A DNA stretch of 64,000 nucleotides. Origin: Sinomicrobium soli. Lineage in GTDB: Bacteria; Bacteroidota; Bacteroidia; Flavobacteriales; Flavobacteriaceae. The translations under genes and the position numbers were made by a program. The stretch is from NCBI RefSeq assembly GCF_003285545.1, contig NZ_QLNV01000014.1, positions 1-64,000 on the forward strand, written 5' to 3'. The notes beneath the pieces are model-generated. The model had not been told where the DNA came from. It saw nothing but the letters and a program-made list of their open reading frames with translations, and ran no database searches. This document shows positions 9,022-17,582 of this stretch, piece by piece (position 1 is the stretch's first letter; each line of letters begins with the position of its first letter).

Positions 9022-9996
9022 ATGGAGGAAGATTATTTAGCATATTTCAAATATTCAGGAGAAGCTATCGAAAATGGTTATTTAGATTTGAGAAAATCGG
9101 CAGACGCCCTACTTGGAATTGATGAACTTTTTAGATATTTCCTTTATCGACAAAACCCTGATTTAGCAAAAATTGATTTTGAAATACCCGCACGGGTCAG
9201 GAAAGGGAGTTGGGAAGCGCTGATCCCGGAAAATATAGGAGAATGGCTTTATCTTATAATGGGAGGAGGTGCCACTACTTATACTGTGACAGCAGTAAAA
9301 GAAATGGCAAAATCTGATTTTAAGGATGTTGGTTTCAAAACCGTATTTAAAGGAATTATCAAATCAATTAAATGGTGTATTCAACTTGCAAAACACCTTG
9401 GAACTACTAGAAAGAAAACCTTTGAAAATGTGACTTTCAAAGAAGAAAACGGAGTTCAATTTATAGGAGTTCCCAATGAAAACGGAGAGCTATTATTTAT
9501 TCCTAAAACCTATCTTGATTTATTTTCTCAATTACCATCAAATTTATTCTCGAAGATTGCAAAACCAATTGAACCAGATAGAGAGTTCGTGATAGATTTT
9601 GCCGATGACGAAAAAAATGACAGAGACGATGCAGATAAAGTTACCATAGGATATATCGATAAAGCAATTTTCTACCAGCCCGAGGAGGAAGATGAAATCT
9701 TGTTCCCAGAATTCGAACACGGCATGTATGTCGAAATCACCGGACATGTAACTCGTGGAAATGAAAACTCCAACACTATCGGATTTCAATATTTTGGACA
9801 CATTTTAACCTGTTACCCGGAACATGGGAATATCAGCAAGGACAAAAATAAGTTATTTACAAATTGTACAATCAAAGGGTTCATTGACCGAAAAGATAAA
9901 AAAGGAGAGTATATAGAGAAAAGGCCAAGAATAAGGTTTTTAGAACTTGTTCCTATCAAAGGCGAAATGGACAGACAGCAAAAAATGTTCGAATAA
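9022..9996 (+). CDS. Hypothetical 324-residue protein
   Basis: Cytoplasmic, acidic protein of no family I can name with confidence. The N-terminus (YSGEAIENGYLDLRKSADALLGIDELFRYFL, quoted in part) followed by a conserved-looking RVRKGSWEALIP recalls orphan proteins that recur next to restriction and signalling genes. A short glycine-rich segment (IMGGGATTYTVTAV) near residues 75-95 could be a small membrane-proximal or structural turn. The C-terminal third (HGMYVEITGHVTRGNENSNT...) looks beta-rich, perhaps OB-like. It stands alone between the GIY-YIG-like gene (178 bp upstream) and mrr (115 bp downstream), all on the plus strand. Confidence 0.6.
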   Translation: MEEDYLAYFKYSGEAIENGYLDLRKSADALLGIDELFRYFLYRQNPDLAKIDFEIPARVRKGSWEALIPENIGEWLYLIMGGGATTYTVTAVKEMAKSDFKDVGFKTVFKGIIKSIKWCIQLAKHLGTTRKKTFENVTFKEENGVQFIGVPNENGELLFIPKTYLDLFSQLPSNLFSKIAKPIEPDREFVIDFADDEKNDRDDADKVTIGYIDKAIFYQPEEEDEILFPEFEHGMYVEITGHVTRGNENSNTIGFQYFGHILTCYPEHGNISKDKNKLFTNCTIKGFIDRKDKKGEYIEKRPRIRFLELVPIKGEMDRQQKMFE

Positions 9997-10111
9997 ACAG
10001 CATTTAAAATTTTGTGTATAGTTAATTATGCGAATTAGAACAGCTATCTAATTATCCTGTACAATCTATTACTTCACTATATTTATGGCTTGGCAGAAAT
10101 ACCAATAAAAA

Positions 10112-10999
10112 ATGGCAAAGAAAAGAAGTGGACAAGCAGAATTTGTGAAATGGTTTGGGCCTTTACTAGATGCCTTACGGCATTTGGGAGGCTCTGGAAA
10201 GCCCAGAGAGGTTTCGGAGAAAATTGCCGAAAATCTCCATATTCCGGACAAAAAACTGGAAGAAGTTTTGAGTTCGGGACAAAACAAATTTCATAATCAG
10301 GTGGCTTGGGCCAGGCAGTACCTGGTTTGGGAAGGCTATTTAGATTCTTCCAAGCACGGTATTTGGGCTTTGACTCCCAAAGGAGAAGAGACGCAGCTTA
10401 ACGAAAAACAGGCCAGGGAGATTTTCTTAAAATGGGTGGATATCCATAGAAAAGCCAGAAAAAATAAGTCCGAAAAAGAAATTATCAACGAACAGGAAGA
10501 AACGGAACCGGATGAAGCCCAAACCAGTAATAAAACGGATTTACTGGAAGTATTACAGAGTTTAACGCCCCACGGATTCGAGAAAATCTGCCAAAGGTTG
10601 TTACGGGAATCAGGATTTGAAAATGTAGTCGTCACCGGGCAATCTCACGATGGCGGTATTGACGGCTACGGTACTTTGGAGATGAACCCTTTTGTAAGTT
10701 TTAAAGTATTGTTTCAATGCAAGCGGTATAAAGGAACCGTTTCGAGAGCCCAGGTAGGCGATTTTAGAAACGCCATGATAGGAAGGGCCGAAAAAGGAAT
10801 TATTATGACTACGGGTACTTTTTCATCCGATGCCGTCAGGGAAGCCAACAGAGACGGCGCCCCTCAGGTAGAACTGGTGGACGGGGAAAAACTTGTGGAG
10901 ATGTTTCAGAAAGTAGAACTCGGGCTCACTCCCAAAATCATTTATGAAGTTGATTTGCCTTTTTTTGAGCCTTATATGGATACCGGGAAGAAAAAGTAA
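10112..10999 (+). CDS. mrr: Mrr-type restriction endonuclease
   Basis: 295 residues with the two-domain Mrr layout: an N-terminal winged helix (about residues 10-95, including VAWARQYLVWEGYLD and WALTPKG), a charged linker of about residues 115-142, and a C-terminal Mrr catalytic domain. The nuclease motifs are GGIDG (Asp184) and FQCKRY (Gln202-Cys-Lys204), with PHGFEKICQRLL as the leading helix. Type IV enzymes of this family cleave modified DNA. It sits upstream of the type I RM operon in the same orientation but is separated by more than 200 bp and a putative operator, so it is probably a separate transcript. The start is the ATG at 10112. Confidence 0.9.
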   Translation: MAKKRSGQAEFVKWFGPLLDALRHLGGSGKPREVSEKIAENLHIPDKKLEEVLSSGQNKFHNQVAWARQYLVWEGYLDSSKHGIWALTPKGEETQLNEKQAREIFLKWVDIHRKARKNKSEKEIINEQEETEPDEAQTSNKTDLLEVLQSLTPHGFEKICQRLLRESGFENVVVTGQSHDGGIDGYGTLEMNPFVSFKVLFQCKRYKGTVSRAQVGDFRNAMIGRAEKGIIMTTGTFSSDAVREANRDGAPQVELVDGEKLVEMFQKVELGLTPKIIYEVDLPFFEPYMDTGKKK

Positions 11000-11128
11000 G
11001 GTTATCCAATTTTAATAATAATAGGTGTTTAGACATTCTCTATACTCTTTTAATACACATCATCCTCTTACCTTCTTTCTAAAAGAATCACACGATATTA
11101 AATCATGCCATTTTGCCCGCTCAACCCT

Positions 11129-11160
11129 ATACAAAAGAGTTGTATTTTTTACTCTTGTAT
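11129..11160. promoter_or_regulatory. Inverted repeat, candidate operator of the XRE regulator
   Basis: The arms ATACAAAAGAGT (11129-11140) and ACTCTTGTAT (11151-11160) are inverted repeats: the right arm's reverse complement ATACAAGAGT matches the left apart from two extra A residues. The spacer is T-rich. It lies 49 bp before the regulator's ATG, where a C-protein-like autoregulator would bind. Inferred from symmetry and position. Confidence 0.45.
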
Positions 11161-11209
11161 ATTTCCTATTTGTCTATATTTAACAAATCATTTTTTAACA
11201 AATATCTTT

Positions 11210-11506
11210 ATGAATAGGTTTGGAGAGCTTATCAGGACTAAAAGAGAGGAAAAAGAAATGCTACTCAGGCATTTATCTGCCGAATTGGATATTGACACAG
11301 CTTTGCTCAGCAAGATAGAAAGGGGTGAAAAAACCGCTAAACGGGAATATATTACATTGTTAGCAAAGATTTTTGAATTGGATTATAATCAATTATTTTC
11401 TTTATGGCTGGCTGATCAAATTTATAAATTAATAGAAAATGAAGATCTGGCGCTAGAAGCCTTAAAAATTGCTAAAAAAGAATTAAAACAATCTGTTATT
11501 AAATAA
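11210..11506 (+). CDS. XRE-family HTH regulator of the RM operon
   Basis: 98 residues starting MNRFGELIRTKREEKEM. The HTH core spans roughly residues 7-60 (LRHLSAELDIDTALLSKIERGE), the classic XRE/Cro fold seen in restriction-modification controller proteins. An upstream in-frame ATG at 11105 would add 35 hydrophobic, cysteine-containing residues encoded by the putative operator and promoter, so I chose 11210. It ends 2 bp before hsdM. The probable role is to delay or limit expression of the nuclease subunits until methylation is established, with the inverted repeat at 11129-11160 as a likely target. Regulation is inferred, the fold is clear. Confidence 0.85.
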   Translation: MNRFGELIRTKREEKEMLLRHLSAELDIDTALLSKIERGEKTAKREYITLLAKIFELDYNQLFSLWLADQIYKLIENEDLALEALKIAKKELKQSVIK

Positions 11507-11508
11507 GA

Positions 11509-13575
11509 ATGAATCAAGTACAACATAACGCCATTGTTAATTTCATCTGGAGTATTGCTGATGATGTGTTACGTGATGTCTATACACGTGGAAAATACAG
11601 AGATATAATATTACCGTTTACCGTACTGCGCAGACTGGATGCCATTTTGGAGCCTACAAAAGACAAAGTTTTGGAGATGCACCAAAAACTGAATGAAATG
11701 AAGATTGACAACCAATCTGCTCAATTGCGCAAAACCAGCGGTTATGTGTTTTACAATACCTCCAACTACACCTTCAAAAGGTTGCTTAACGAGCCGGGGA
11801 ACATCCGCCAAAACTTAGAAACGTACCTAGATGGCTTTAGCAGCAATGTGCAGGACATCATCAGTAAGTTTAAGTTAAGAAACCAGTTGGAGACCTTAGA
11901 AGAAGGCAACATTACATTTCCGCTGATAGAAAAGTTCTGCTCAAGCACCATCAACCTAAGCCCGGTTCCGGTGACTGATAAAGACGGCAATGTGGTGATG
12001 GAAGGCTTGACCAATTTGGGTATGGGCTATGTGTTTGAAGAATTGATACGAAAGTTCAATGAGGAGAACAACGAGGAAGCGGGAGAACACTTTACCCCAC
12101 GGGAGATTATTCGTTTAATGACCCACTTGATTTTTGAACCCCTCAAAGGAAAGATTAAAGACGGTACTTATCTGATTTACGACCCTGCTTGTGGTAGTGG
12201 TGGTATGCTTACAGAAGCAGAACACTTTGCCAAAAAACTTAACCCAAAAGCTACTTTCCACTTATACGGTCAGGAGGTAAACCCGGAAACTTATGCTATC
12301 TGTAAAGCAGACATGCTCATAAAAGATGAAGACCCGGAGAAGATTGCTTTCGGCTCTACTTTGAGCAAAGACGGCTTTCCTAACCTGCAATTTGATTTCA
12401 TGATTAGTAACCCACCTTATGGGAAAACATGGAAAGTAGATAAAGATGCTATACTTGATAAAAAAGATATCATTGACCCTCGCTTCACAGTAGGCGTTCC
12501 TCGAGTAAATGACGGTCAATTACTGTTTGTCATGAACATTGTCTCCAAGCTAAAAACCAACAGCGAATTGGGTAGCAGGGCAGCAACTATTCATAATGGT
12601 TCGGCATTGTTTACAGGAGATGCAGGGCAAGGAGAAACCGAAATTCGCAAGTATCTTTTTGAGAATGATTTATTGGAAGCGGTAATTGCTCTGCCCAACG
12701 ATTTGTTTTACAACACCGGCATTCCCACCTACATTTTTATCCTGAACAACAAGAAGGAGAAAATACGAAAAGGGAAACTGCAACTCATCAATGTTACCTC
12801 TGAGCAATTCTACAGCAAAATGCGCAAGCCATTGGGTAAAAAGCGGGTGGAGTTTAGCAAAGACCATATCCGCAAGATTACCGACCTGTTTTTGCACTTC
12901 GAGAACAACGAACATAGCATTATTCTCGATAATGAAGATTTTGGCTACAGCCAGATAACCGTGCACCGCCCGCAGCGTGATGAAGAAGGCCATATCATCA
13001 AGGATTCAAGAGGCAACCCCAAAAGCGATACTTCCTTAAAAGACAAGGAAAACATTCCTTTGAAGGATGATATTGATGCTTTTTTTGCCAAAGAGGTCAC
13101 CCCTTTTGTGCCGGACCTGCCCGCCCAAAAGCCAATTTCAGGAGAGTTTTGTGTTTATGTATTGAAATGTGCGGATGGTTCATTCTATAAAGGCCAAACG
13201 AAAGATTTCCCAAGAAGAATGAAAGAACATGAAAATGGTGAGGTTAGTTGGACAGCAAAGAATTTGCCTGTTGAAATTATACATTGGGAAATATTTCAAA
13301 CAAGAAAAGATGCCGTAGAGAGGGAAGATTATTTAAAGACGGGAAGAGGTAGAGATTGGCTAAAAAAACAATATGAAGATAAAAAATTAAAGTCTTTTGA
13401 ACGGCAGGCGGGTGCCTGGTATAAAAAGAGCGAAACCAAAATTGGCTATGAAATAAACTTTGCCAAGTACTTCTACCAGCACAAAGCCCCAAGGAGTTTA
13501 GAGGAAATATCTGCCGATATTTTCAAGATTGAGGAAGAAACCGAGCATCTATTAAAAGAAATTGTTGAAGCGTAA
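11509..13575 (+). CDS. hsdM: Type I restriction-modification methyltransferase subunit HsdM with inserted GIY-YIG domain
   Basis: 688 residues. N-terminal helical HsdM_N domain, then an N6-adenine methyltransferase: the HFTPREIIRLM entry helix, the SAM-binding motif DPACGSGGM (about residues 225-233) and the catalytic motif NPPY (residues 301-304). It forms the M2S methylase with HsdS and adds HsdR for restriction. Unusually, residues 537-635 (13117-13413) are a GIY-YIG nuclease domain: VYVL (Tyr550), YKGQ (Tyr560), Arg569/570, Glu606. Flanking residues read VPD...AWYKKSETKIGYEINF, a sequence that would normally be continuous in the family. The insertion keeps the frame (297 bp). The stop abuts the hsdS start. 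Confidence 0.93.
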   Translation: MNQVQHNAIVNFIWSIADDVLRDVYTRGKYRDIILPFTVLRRLDAILEPTKDKVLEMHQKLNEMKIDNQSAQLRKTSGYVFYNTSNYTFKRLLNEPGNIRQNLETYLDGFSSNVQDIISKFKLRNQLETLEEGNITFPLIEKFCSSTINLSPVPVTDKDGNVVMEGLTNLGMGYVFEELIRKFNEENNEEAGEHFTPREIIRLMTHLIFEPLKGKIKDGTYLIYDPACGSGGMLTEAEHFAKKLNPKATFHLYGQEVNPETYAICKADMLIKDEDPEKIAFGSTLSKDGFPNLQFDFMISNPPYGKTWKVDKDAILDKKDIIDPRFTVGVPRVNDGQLLFVMNIVSKLKTNSELGSRAATIHNGSALFTGDAGQGETEIRKYLFENDLLEAVIALPNDLFYNTGIPTYIFILNNKKEKIRKGKLQLINVTSEQFYSKMRKPLGKKRVEFSKDHIRKITDLFLHFENNEHSIILDNEDFGYSQITVHRPQRDEEGHIIKDSRGNPKSDTSLKDKENIPLKDDIDAFFAKEVTPFVPDLPAQKPISGEFCVYVLKCADGSFYKGQTKDFPRRMKEHENGEVSWTAKNLPVEIIHWEIFQTRKDAVEREDYLKTGRGRDWLKKQYEDKKLKSFERQAGAWYKKSETKIGYEINFAKYFYQHKAPRSLEEISADIFKIEEETEHLLKEIVEA
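13117..13413 (+). mobile_element. In-frame GIY-YIG nuclease insertion within hsdM
   Basis: 297 bp, exactly 99 codons, interrupting HsdM between VPD and AWYK. It is AT-rich internally but bounded by GC-rich ends, CTGCCCGCC on the left (13117-13125) and GGCAGGCGGGT on the right (13403-13413), which are related in inverted orientation. The encoded domain matches small stand-alone GIY-YIG proteins of Bacteroidota (ending LKTGRGRDWLKKQ). Mobility is inferred; no transposase accompanies it. Confidence 0.5.
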
Positions 13576-14880
13576 ATGGAGATGAAACATACATATAAAA
13601 CGTATATACCTTGGATGCCTGAATTACCCTCTCATTGGAAATTGGAGAGAGTAAAGAATTATTTCAACTTCTCATGTGAAGTTGTTGGAGAAAACTACAA
13701 TGATTTCAAAGTTCTTTCATTATCTGTAAAAGGCAATGGAGTAATTGTTCGAGATATGGAAAGTAGAAAAGGAAAACATTCACTTTCCATGGATAAATAC
13801 ATGATTATTCAACCCAACAGCATTGTACTTTGTCTTTTTGATATGGATGTAACACCACGGATTGTTGGACATTGTGAAAATGAAGGAATTATTACTTCTG
13901 CATACACCAACATTATACCCAAGAAAAATATTCATTCAAAATTCTACTACTATTTTTTCTTACAGCAAGATTATAATAAGTCTTTAATGGTACAAGGAAC
14001 AGGAGTTCGGACAACTCTTACAAATAGCCAATTTGGTGCTGTTAAAATTCCTTTGCCCCCTTTAGAAGAGCAAATCGCCATTGCCAATTATTTAGACAGG
14101 CAATCCAAAAAAATAAAACACTTCATCCGGAAAAAGCAAGCTTTTATTGAGCTACTCAAAGAGCAACGGCAGGCGGTTATTAGCCGTGCAGTTACTAAAG
14201 GTATTAACCCCGACATAACCTTAAAGGATAGCGGCATTCAATGGTTGGGGGATATTCCTGAGCATTGGGAGGTAAGAAAATTAAGATACTGCGGGCAATG
14301 TCAAAATGGGCTAAATAAAGGAGGGGAATTTTTTGGAAAAGGCTTCCCCTTTTTCGGTTACGGAGATATATATAACAATGAGATTTTACCTCAAATCCCA
14401 TCAGGTTTAGTCGAATCCACAGAAGAAGAACAAGCTAACTGTTCGGTTGAAAAAGGAGACGTTTTTTTTACACGAACATCAGAAATTGTAGATGAAATCG
14501 CCATCGCTTCGACTTGCCACCAAACAATTCCTAATGCAACTTTTTCAGGGTTTTTAATTCGTTTCAGACCTACAGAAAACCTTCTTTTTGAAGGTTATAG
14601 TACATACTACTTTAGAAATGAATTATTGCGAGAGTATTTCGTGAAGGAAATGAATATCATAACACGTGCTTCAATGAGTCAGGATTTATTGAAAAGCCTT
14701 CCAATTGTTTTGCCTCCAATCGAAGAACAAGTAATGATTTATAACTATATCAAAACTGAAACCGCCAAAATAGACCAGGCCATTGCGAAAGCAGAGAAAG
14801 AAATAGAACTCATCAAAGAGTATCGGGAAGCCATGATAGCCGAAGCGGTGTTGGGGAAGTTAAAAGTGTCTGAACTATGA
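13576..14880 (+). CDS. hsdS: Type I restriction-modification specificity subunit HsdS
   Basis: 434 residues with the two-half organisation of HsdS: the first target-recognition domain opens with IPWMPELPSHWKLERVKNYF and ends in the conserved helix PLPPLEEQIAIANYLDRQ, and the second opens with IQWLGDIPEHWEVRKLRY and ends in LPPIEEQVMIYNYI. Each half pairs a variable DNA-recognition domain with a long conserved helix that sets the spacer between the two half-sites. The start ATG follows the hsdM stop directly, without spacing. The halves look unequal in composition, as expected for exchangeable recognition domains. The DNA target cannot be read from the sequence. Confidence 0.92.
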   Translation: MEMKHTYKTYIPWMPELPSHWKLERVKNYFNFSCEVVGENYNDFKVLSLSVKGNGVIVRDMESRKGKHSLSMDKYMIIQPNSIVLCLFDMDVTPRIVGHCENEGIITSAYTNIIPKKNIHSKFYYYFFLQQDYNKSLMVQGTGVRTTLTNSQFGAVKIPLPPLEEQIAIANYLDRQSKKIKHFIRKKQAFIELLKEQRQAVISRAVTKGINPDITLKDSGIQWLGDIPEHWEVRKLRYCGQCQNGLNKGGEFFGKGFPFFGYGDIYNNEILPQIPSGLVESTEEEQANCSVEKGDVFFTRTSEIVDEIAIASTCHQTIPNATFSGFLIRFRPTENLLFEGYSTYYFRNELLREYFVKEMNIITRASMSQDLLKSLPIVLPPIEEQVMIYNYIKTETAKIDQAIAKAEKEIELIKEYREAMIAEAVLGKLKVSEL

Positions 14881-14905
14881 TTTTTAAAATGATTGTCTGA
14901 ATACT

Positions 14906-15319
14906 ATGATTAATGAAAAGTATAAATATTCCGATTTAACAGGCAAAATAATAGGCTGTGCGATGGAAGTGCATAAGCATTTAGGAAATGGCTTTCAAGA
15001 AGTCGTGTATCAAAGGGCATTGTCCATAGAGTTGAATATGCAAAACCTTTCTCACGTAAGAGAACAAGAAATGGATTTAAAATATAAAGGGTATGATATA
15101 GGAACAAGGCGAGTAGATTTTTTTATTGAAAACAGAATAATGTTAGAAATAAAAGCAGTAAAGGAATTGGAAGATGTGCATTTGGCTCAAGCCATCAATT
15201 ATTTAGAAGCCTATGGTATGGAAATAGGTCTGCTAATCAATTTTGGTAATACTTCTTTACAGTTTAAAAGAGTAATGAAGCCCAATCAAAGTCCGTCAAA
15301 AAATCACATAAAATCATAG
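14906..15319 (+). CDS. GxxExxY protein
   Basis: 137 residues matching the GxxExxY family (TIGR04256) by the motif G29-x-x-E32-x-x-Y35 in GNGFQEVVY, the following helix YQRALSIEL, and the strand-like VDFFIENRIMLEIKAVKEL, whose Asp and Glu-x-Lys resemble a PD-(D/E)xK nuclease core. The family's function is not established. It lies inside the RM operon, 25 bp after hsdS and 9 bp before the next gene. Such proteins are often found as single insertions among defence genes or as hitchhikers in restriction loci, so its role here may be unrelated to restriction. Confidence 0.85.
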   Translation: MINEKYKYSDLTGKIIGCAMEVHKHLGNGFQEVVYQRALSIELNMQNLSHVREQEMDLKYKGYDIGTRRVDFFIENRIMLEIKAVKELEDVHLAQAINYLEAYGMEIGLLINFGNTSLQFKRVMKPNQSPSKNHIKS

Positions 15320-15328
15320 TTCAAGACA

Positions 15329-16369
15329 ATGAATAGCAACAAGCCTGTAAAATCAAATAATGAGCTGAGTGAGTTCATTTTATACACTGCTCCTTCGGGT
15401 GAAGTGAAGGTGGAGATTTATGTGCAAAACGAAACCGTTTGGCTTACACAACAAAAAATAGCTGACCTCTTTGGGGTAGCCAAATCTACTATCAGTGAAC
15501 ATCTTAGCAATGTGTATGACAGTGGTGAGTTGGACAGGGAGGCAACTGTTCGGAAATTCCGAACAGTTCAAACAGAAGGCGACAGGGAGGTCGCCCGTAA
15601 TTTAGAATATTACAACCTAGATGCCATTATTTCCGTGGGTTACCGGGTAAACTCTGCCAAGGCCACCCAATTCCGTATCTGGGCTACCAAAACCTTAAAA
15701 GAGTACATCATTAAAGGTTTCACCCTCGATGATGAACGCCTCAAGCAAGGCAAAACACTGTTTGGCAAAGATTATTTCAAAGAGTTATTGGAGCGTGTCC
15801 GCTCCATCCGTGCCAGCGAACGCAGAATTTACCAGCAGGTAACCGACATCTTTGCCGAGTGTAGCATCGATTACGACCCGCAATCGCCCATTACCAAAGA
15901 ATTTTACGCCACGGTTCAAAACAAATTTCACTTTGCCATCACAGGCAAAACAGCAGCCGAAATCATTTTCTTGAAAGCCGACAGCAAAAAAGAAAACATG
16001 GGCTTAACCACCTGGAAAAATGCTCCCGAAGGCAGAATCCTAAAATCAGATACCAGCATTGCCAAAAACTACCTGCAGGAAAAAGAAATCAAACAACTGG
16101 AACGTACGGTAACCGGCTATTTTGATTATATAGAAGGGCTGATAGAACGAGAGAATACCTTCACGATGGAGCAGTTGGCATTGAGTGTCAACAAGTTCTT
16201 GGAATTTAATGAGTACAAAGTGTTAGAAGGCCCAGGCAAAAAGTCAAAAAAACAGGCCGAAAATAAAGCCCATGCCGAATACGACAAGTTTAACAAAACC
16301 CAGAAAATAGAATCCGATTTTGATAAAATGGTGAAGGGATTGAAGAAAGGAAAATCGAAAGACAAGTAG
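15329..16369 (+). CDS. RhuM-like virulence-associated protein
   Basis: 346 residues of the RhuM family. The N-terminus has a WLTQQKIADLFGVAKSTISEHL helix-turn-helix (about residues 35-56), followed by the conserved block LEYYNLDAIISVGYRVNS and FRIWATKTLKEYIIKGF, then a long helical, lysine-rich C-terminus ending in KKGKSKDK. The family is annotated as virulence protein from Salmonella pathogenicity island 3, but its molecular function is unknown; in Bacteroidota it commonly sits in type I RM operons between hsdS and hsdR. Gene order and small gaps (9 bp upstream, 34 bp downstream) indicate co-transcription with the RM genes. Confidence 0.85.
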   Translation: MNSNKPVKSNNELSEFILYTAPSGEVKVEIYVQNETVWLTQQKIADLFGVAKSTISEHLSNVYDSGELDREATVRKFRTVQTEGDREVARNLEYYNLDAIISVGYRVNSAKATQFRIWATKTLKEYIIKGFTLDDERLKQGKTLFGKDYFKELLERVRSIRASERRIYQQVTDIFAECSIDYDPQSPITKEFYATVQNKFHFAITGKTAAEIIFLKADSKKENMGLTTWKNAPEGRILKSDTSIAKNYLQEKEIKQLERTVTGYFDYIEGLIERENTFTMEQLALSVNKFLEFNEYKVLEGPGKKSKKQAENKAHAEYDKFNKTQKIESDFDKMVKGLKKGKSKDK

Positions 16370-16403
16370 TAAATAGTACAACAGAAAAAATTAGCAATCG
16401 AAA

Positions 16404-17582
16404 ATGGATAACATTCATAACATATCAGAAGAAGAGGTAGATAACACTATCATTGACGCTGGTGATGGTACAGAGAAAGAGCAGGTGGATGACCAGGTAT
16501 TGTTGATGGATAAGCCATTCGACCCTACGCTCATCAAGATAGAAACCAAAACGCCCTCATTAGATACCTTAATCAAGCGCATTGAAAGGAAAAGTATTCA
16601 AATGAATACCGAAACTTACTTTCAGCGCAAAGACGACCTTTGGGATAAAACCAAGCAAAGCCGCCTGATAGAATCCATACTTATTCGCTTCCCGCTACCG
16701 GCCTTCTTTTTCGATGCAAGCGATGATAATAACTGGTTGGTGGTGGACGGATTACAACGCTTAAGCAGTATTCGCAACTTTGTAGTAGATAAAAGTCAGG
16801 CTTTAACTAATCTGGAATTTTTAACGCATCTCAACGGCAAGTATTGGGATGATTTACCTGAAGACCTTCAACGAGTAATTGAAGAAGCACAGGTTGTGAT
16901 TTACAAAATCATGCCGGGCACACCAACCGATGTGAAGTTCAATATCTTCAAACGAATCAATACGGGCGGTCTCATTCTGGAAGCGCAGGAGATTCGCCAC
17001 GCCTTGTTCCAAGGGCGACCAGCCACTTTTATTTATGAATTGGCAAACATCAAAGCGTTTAAGGATGCCACCGCAAATAAAATCAAAACGGACAGGATGC
17101 TCGACAGAGATTTTGCCAATCGTTTCTTAGGATTTTACCTGTTGGGTGTAGAGAATTATGGCACAAAAGAATTTGGCTATGATTTAGACTCCTACATGAG
17201 CAAGGCAATGGCAGAGATTTACTCCAAATCCGAGGAGGAATTAGAGCGAATATCCAATGCTTTTAAAGCATCCATGCAACTGGCAAAAACCATATTCGGG
17301 GACGAAGCATTCAGAAAAGTGCGCACAGGCAATAAAAGGCTCCCTCCCATCAACAAAGCCCTATTTGATGCGCTTTCTACTCAACTGGCATTGCTATCAG
17401 AAGATGAAGCCACCCGCTTAAAGGAGAACAAAGCAGCATTTAAAACCACGCTAAAAGAAGAACTCACCAATAATGAGGTTTTCTTTTCAGCAGTAACCAG
17501 TGGTACAGGTGATAAAACCAAGGTTGCAACACGCCACAACAAAATCAGGGAATTAATTAATCAAGCGATTCAACATGATTAG
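16404..17582 (+). CDS. DUF262 domain protein (ParB/Sulfiredoxin-like nuclease fold)
   Basis: 392 residues. The N-terminal DUF262 domain shows the ParB-like signature: YFQRKDDLWDKTKQSRLIESIL followed by WLVVDGLQRLSSI (the DGxxR active-site motif), and FNIFKRINTGG. In related proteins (GmrSD-type, SspE-like) this fold hydrolyses nucleotides or nicks DNA. The gene overlaps the next one by 8 nt (17575-17582), implying translational coupling and perhaps a joint function with the ATPase and the YoeB-fusion that follow. It is located within the RM operon. The domain call is firm; its substrate is not known. Confidence 0.88.
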   Translation: MDNIHNISEEEVDNTIIDAGDGTEKEQVDDQVLLMDKPFDPTLIKIETKTPSLDTLIKRIERKSIQMNTETYFQRKDDLWDKTKQSRLIESILIRFPLPAFFFDASDDNNWLVVDGLQRLSSIRNFVVDKSQALTNLEFLTHLNGKYWDDLPEDLQRVIEEAQVVIYKIMPGTPTDVKFNIFKRINTGGLILEAQEIRHALFQGRPATFIYELANIKAFKDATANKIKTDRMLDRDFANRFLGFYLLGVENYGTKEFGYDLDSYMSKAMAEIYSKSEEELERISNAFKASMQLAKTIFGDEAFRKVRTGNKRLPPINKALFDALSTQLALLSEDEATRLKENKAAFKTTLKEELTNNEVFFSAVTSGTGDKTKVATRHNKIRELINQAIQHD

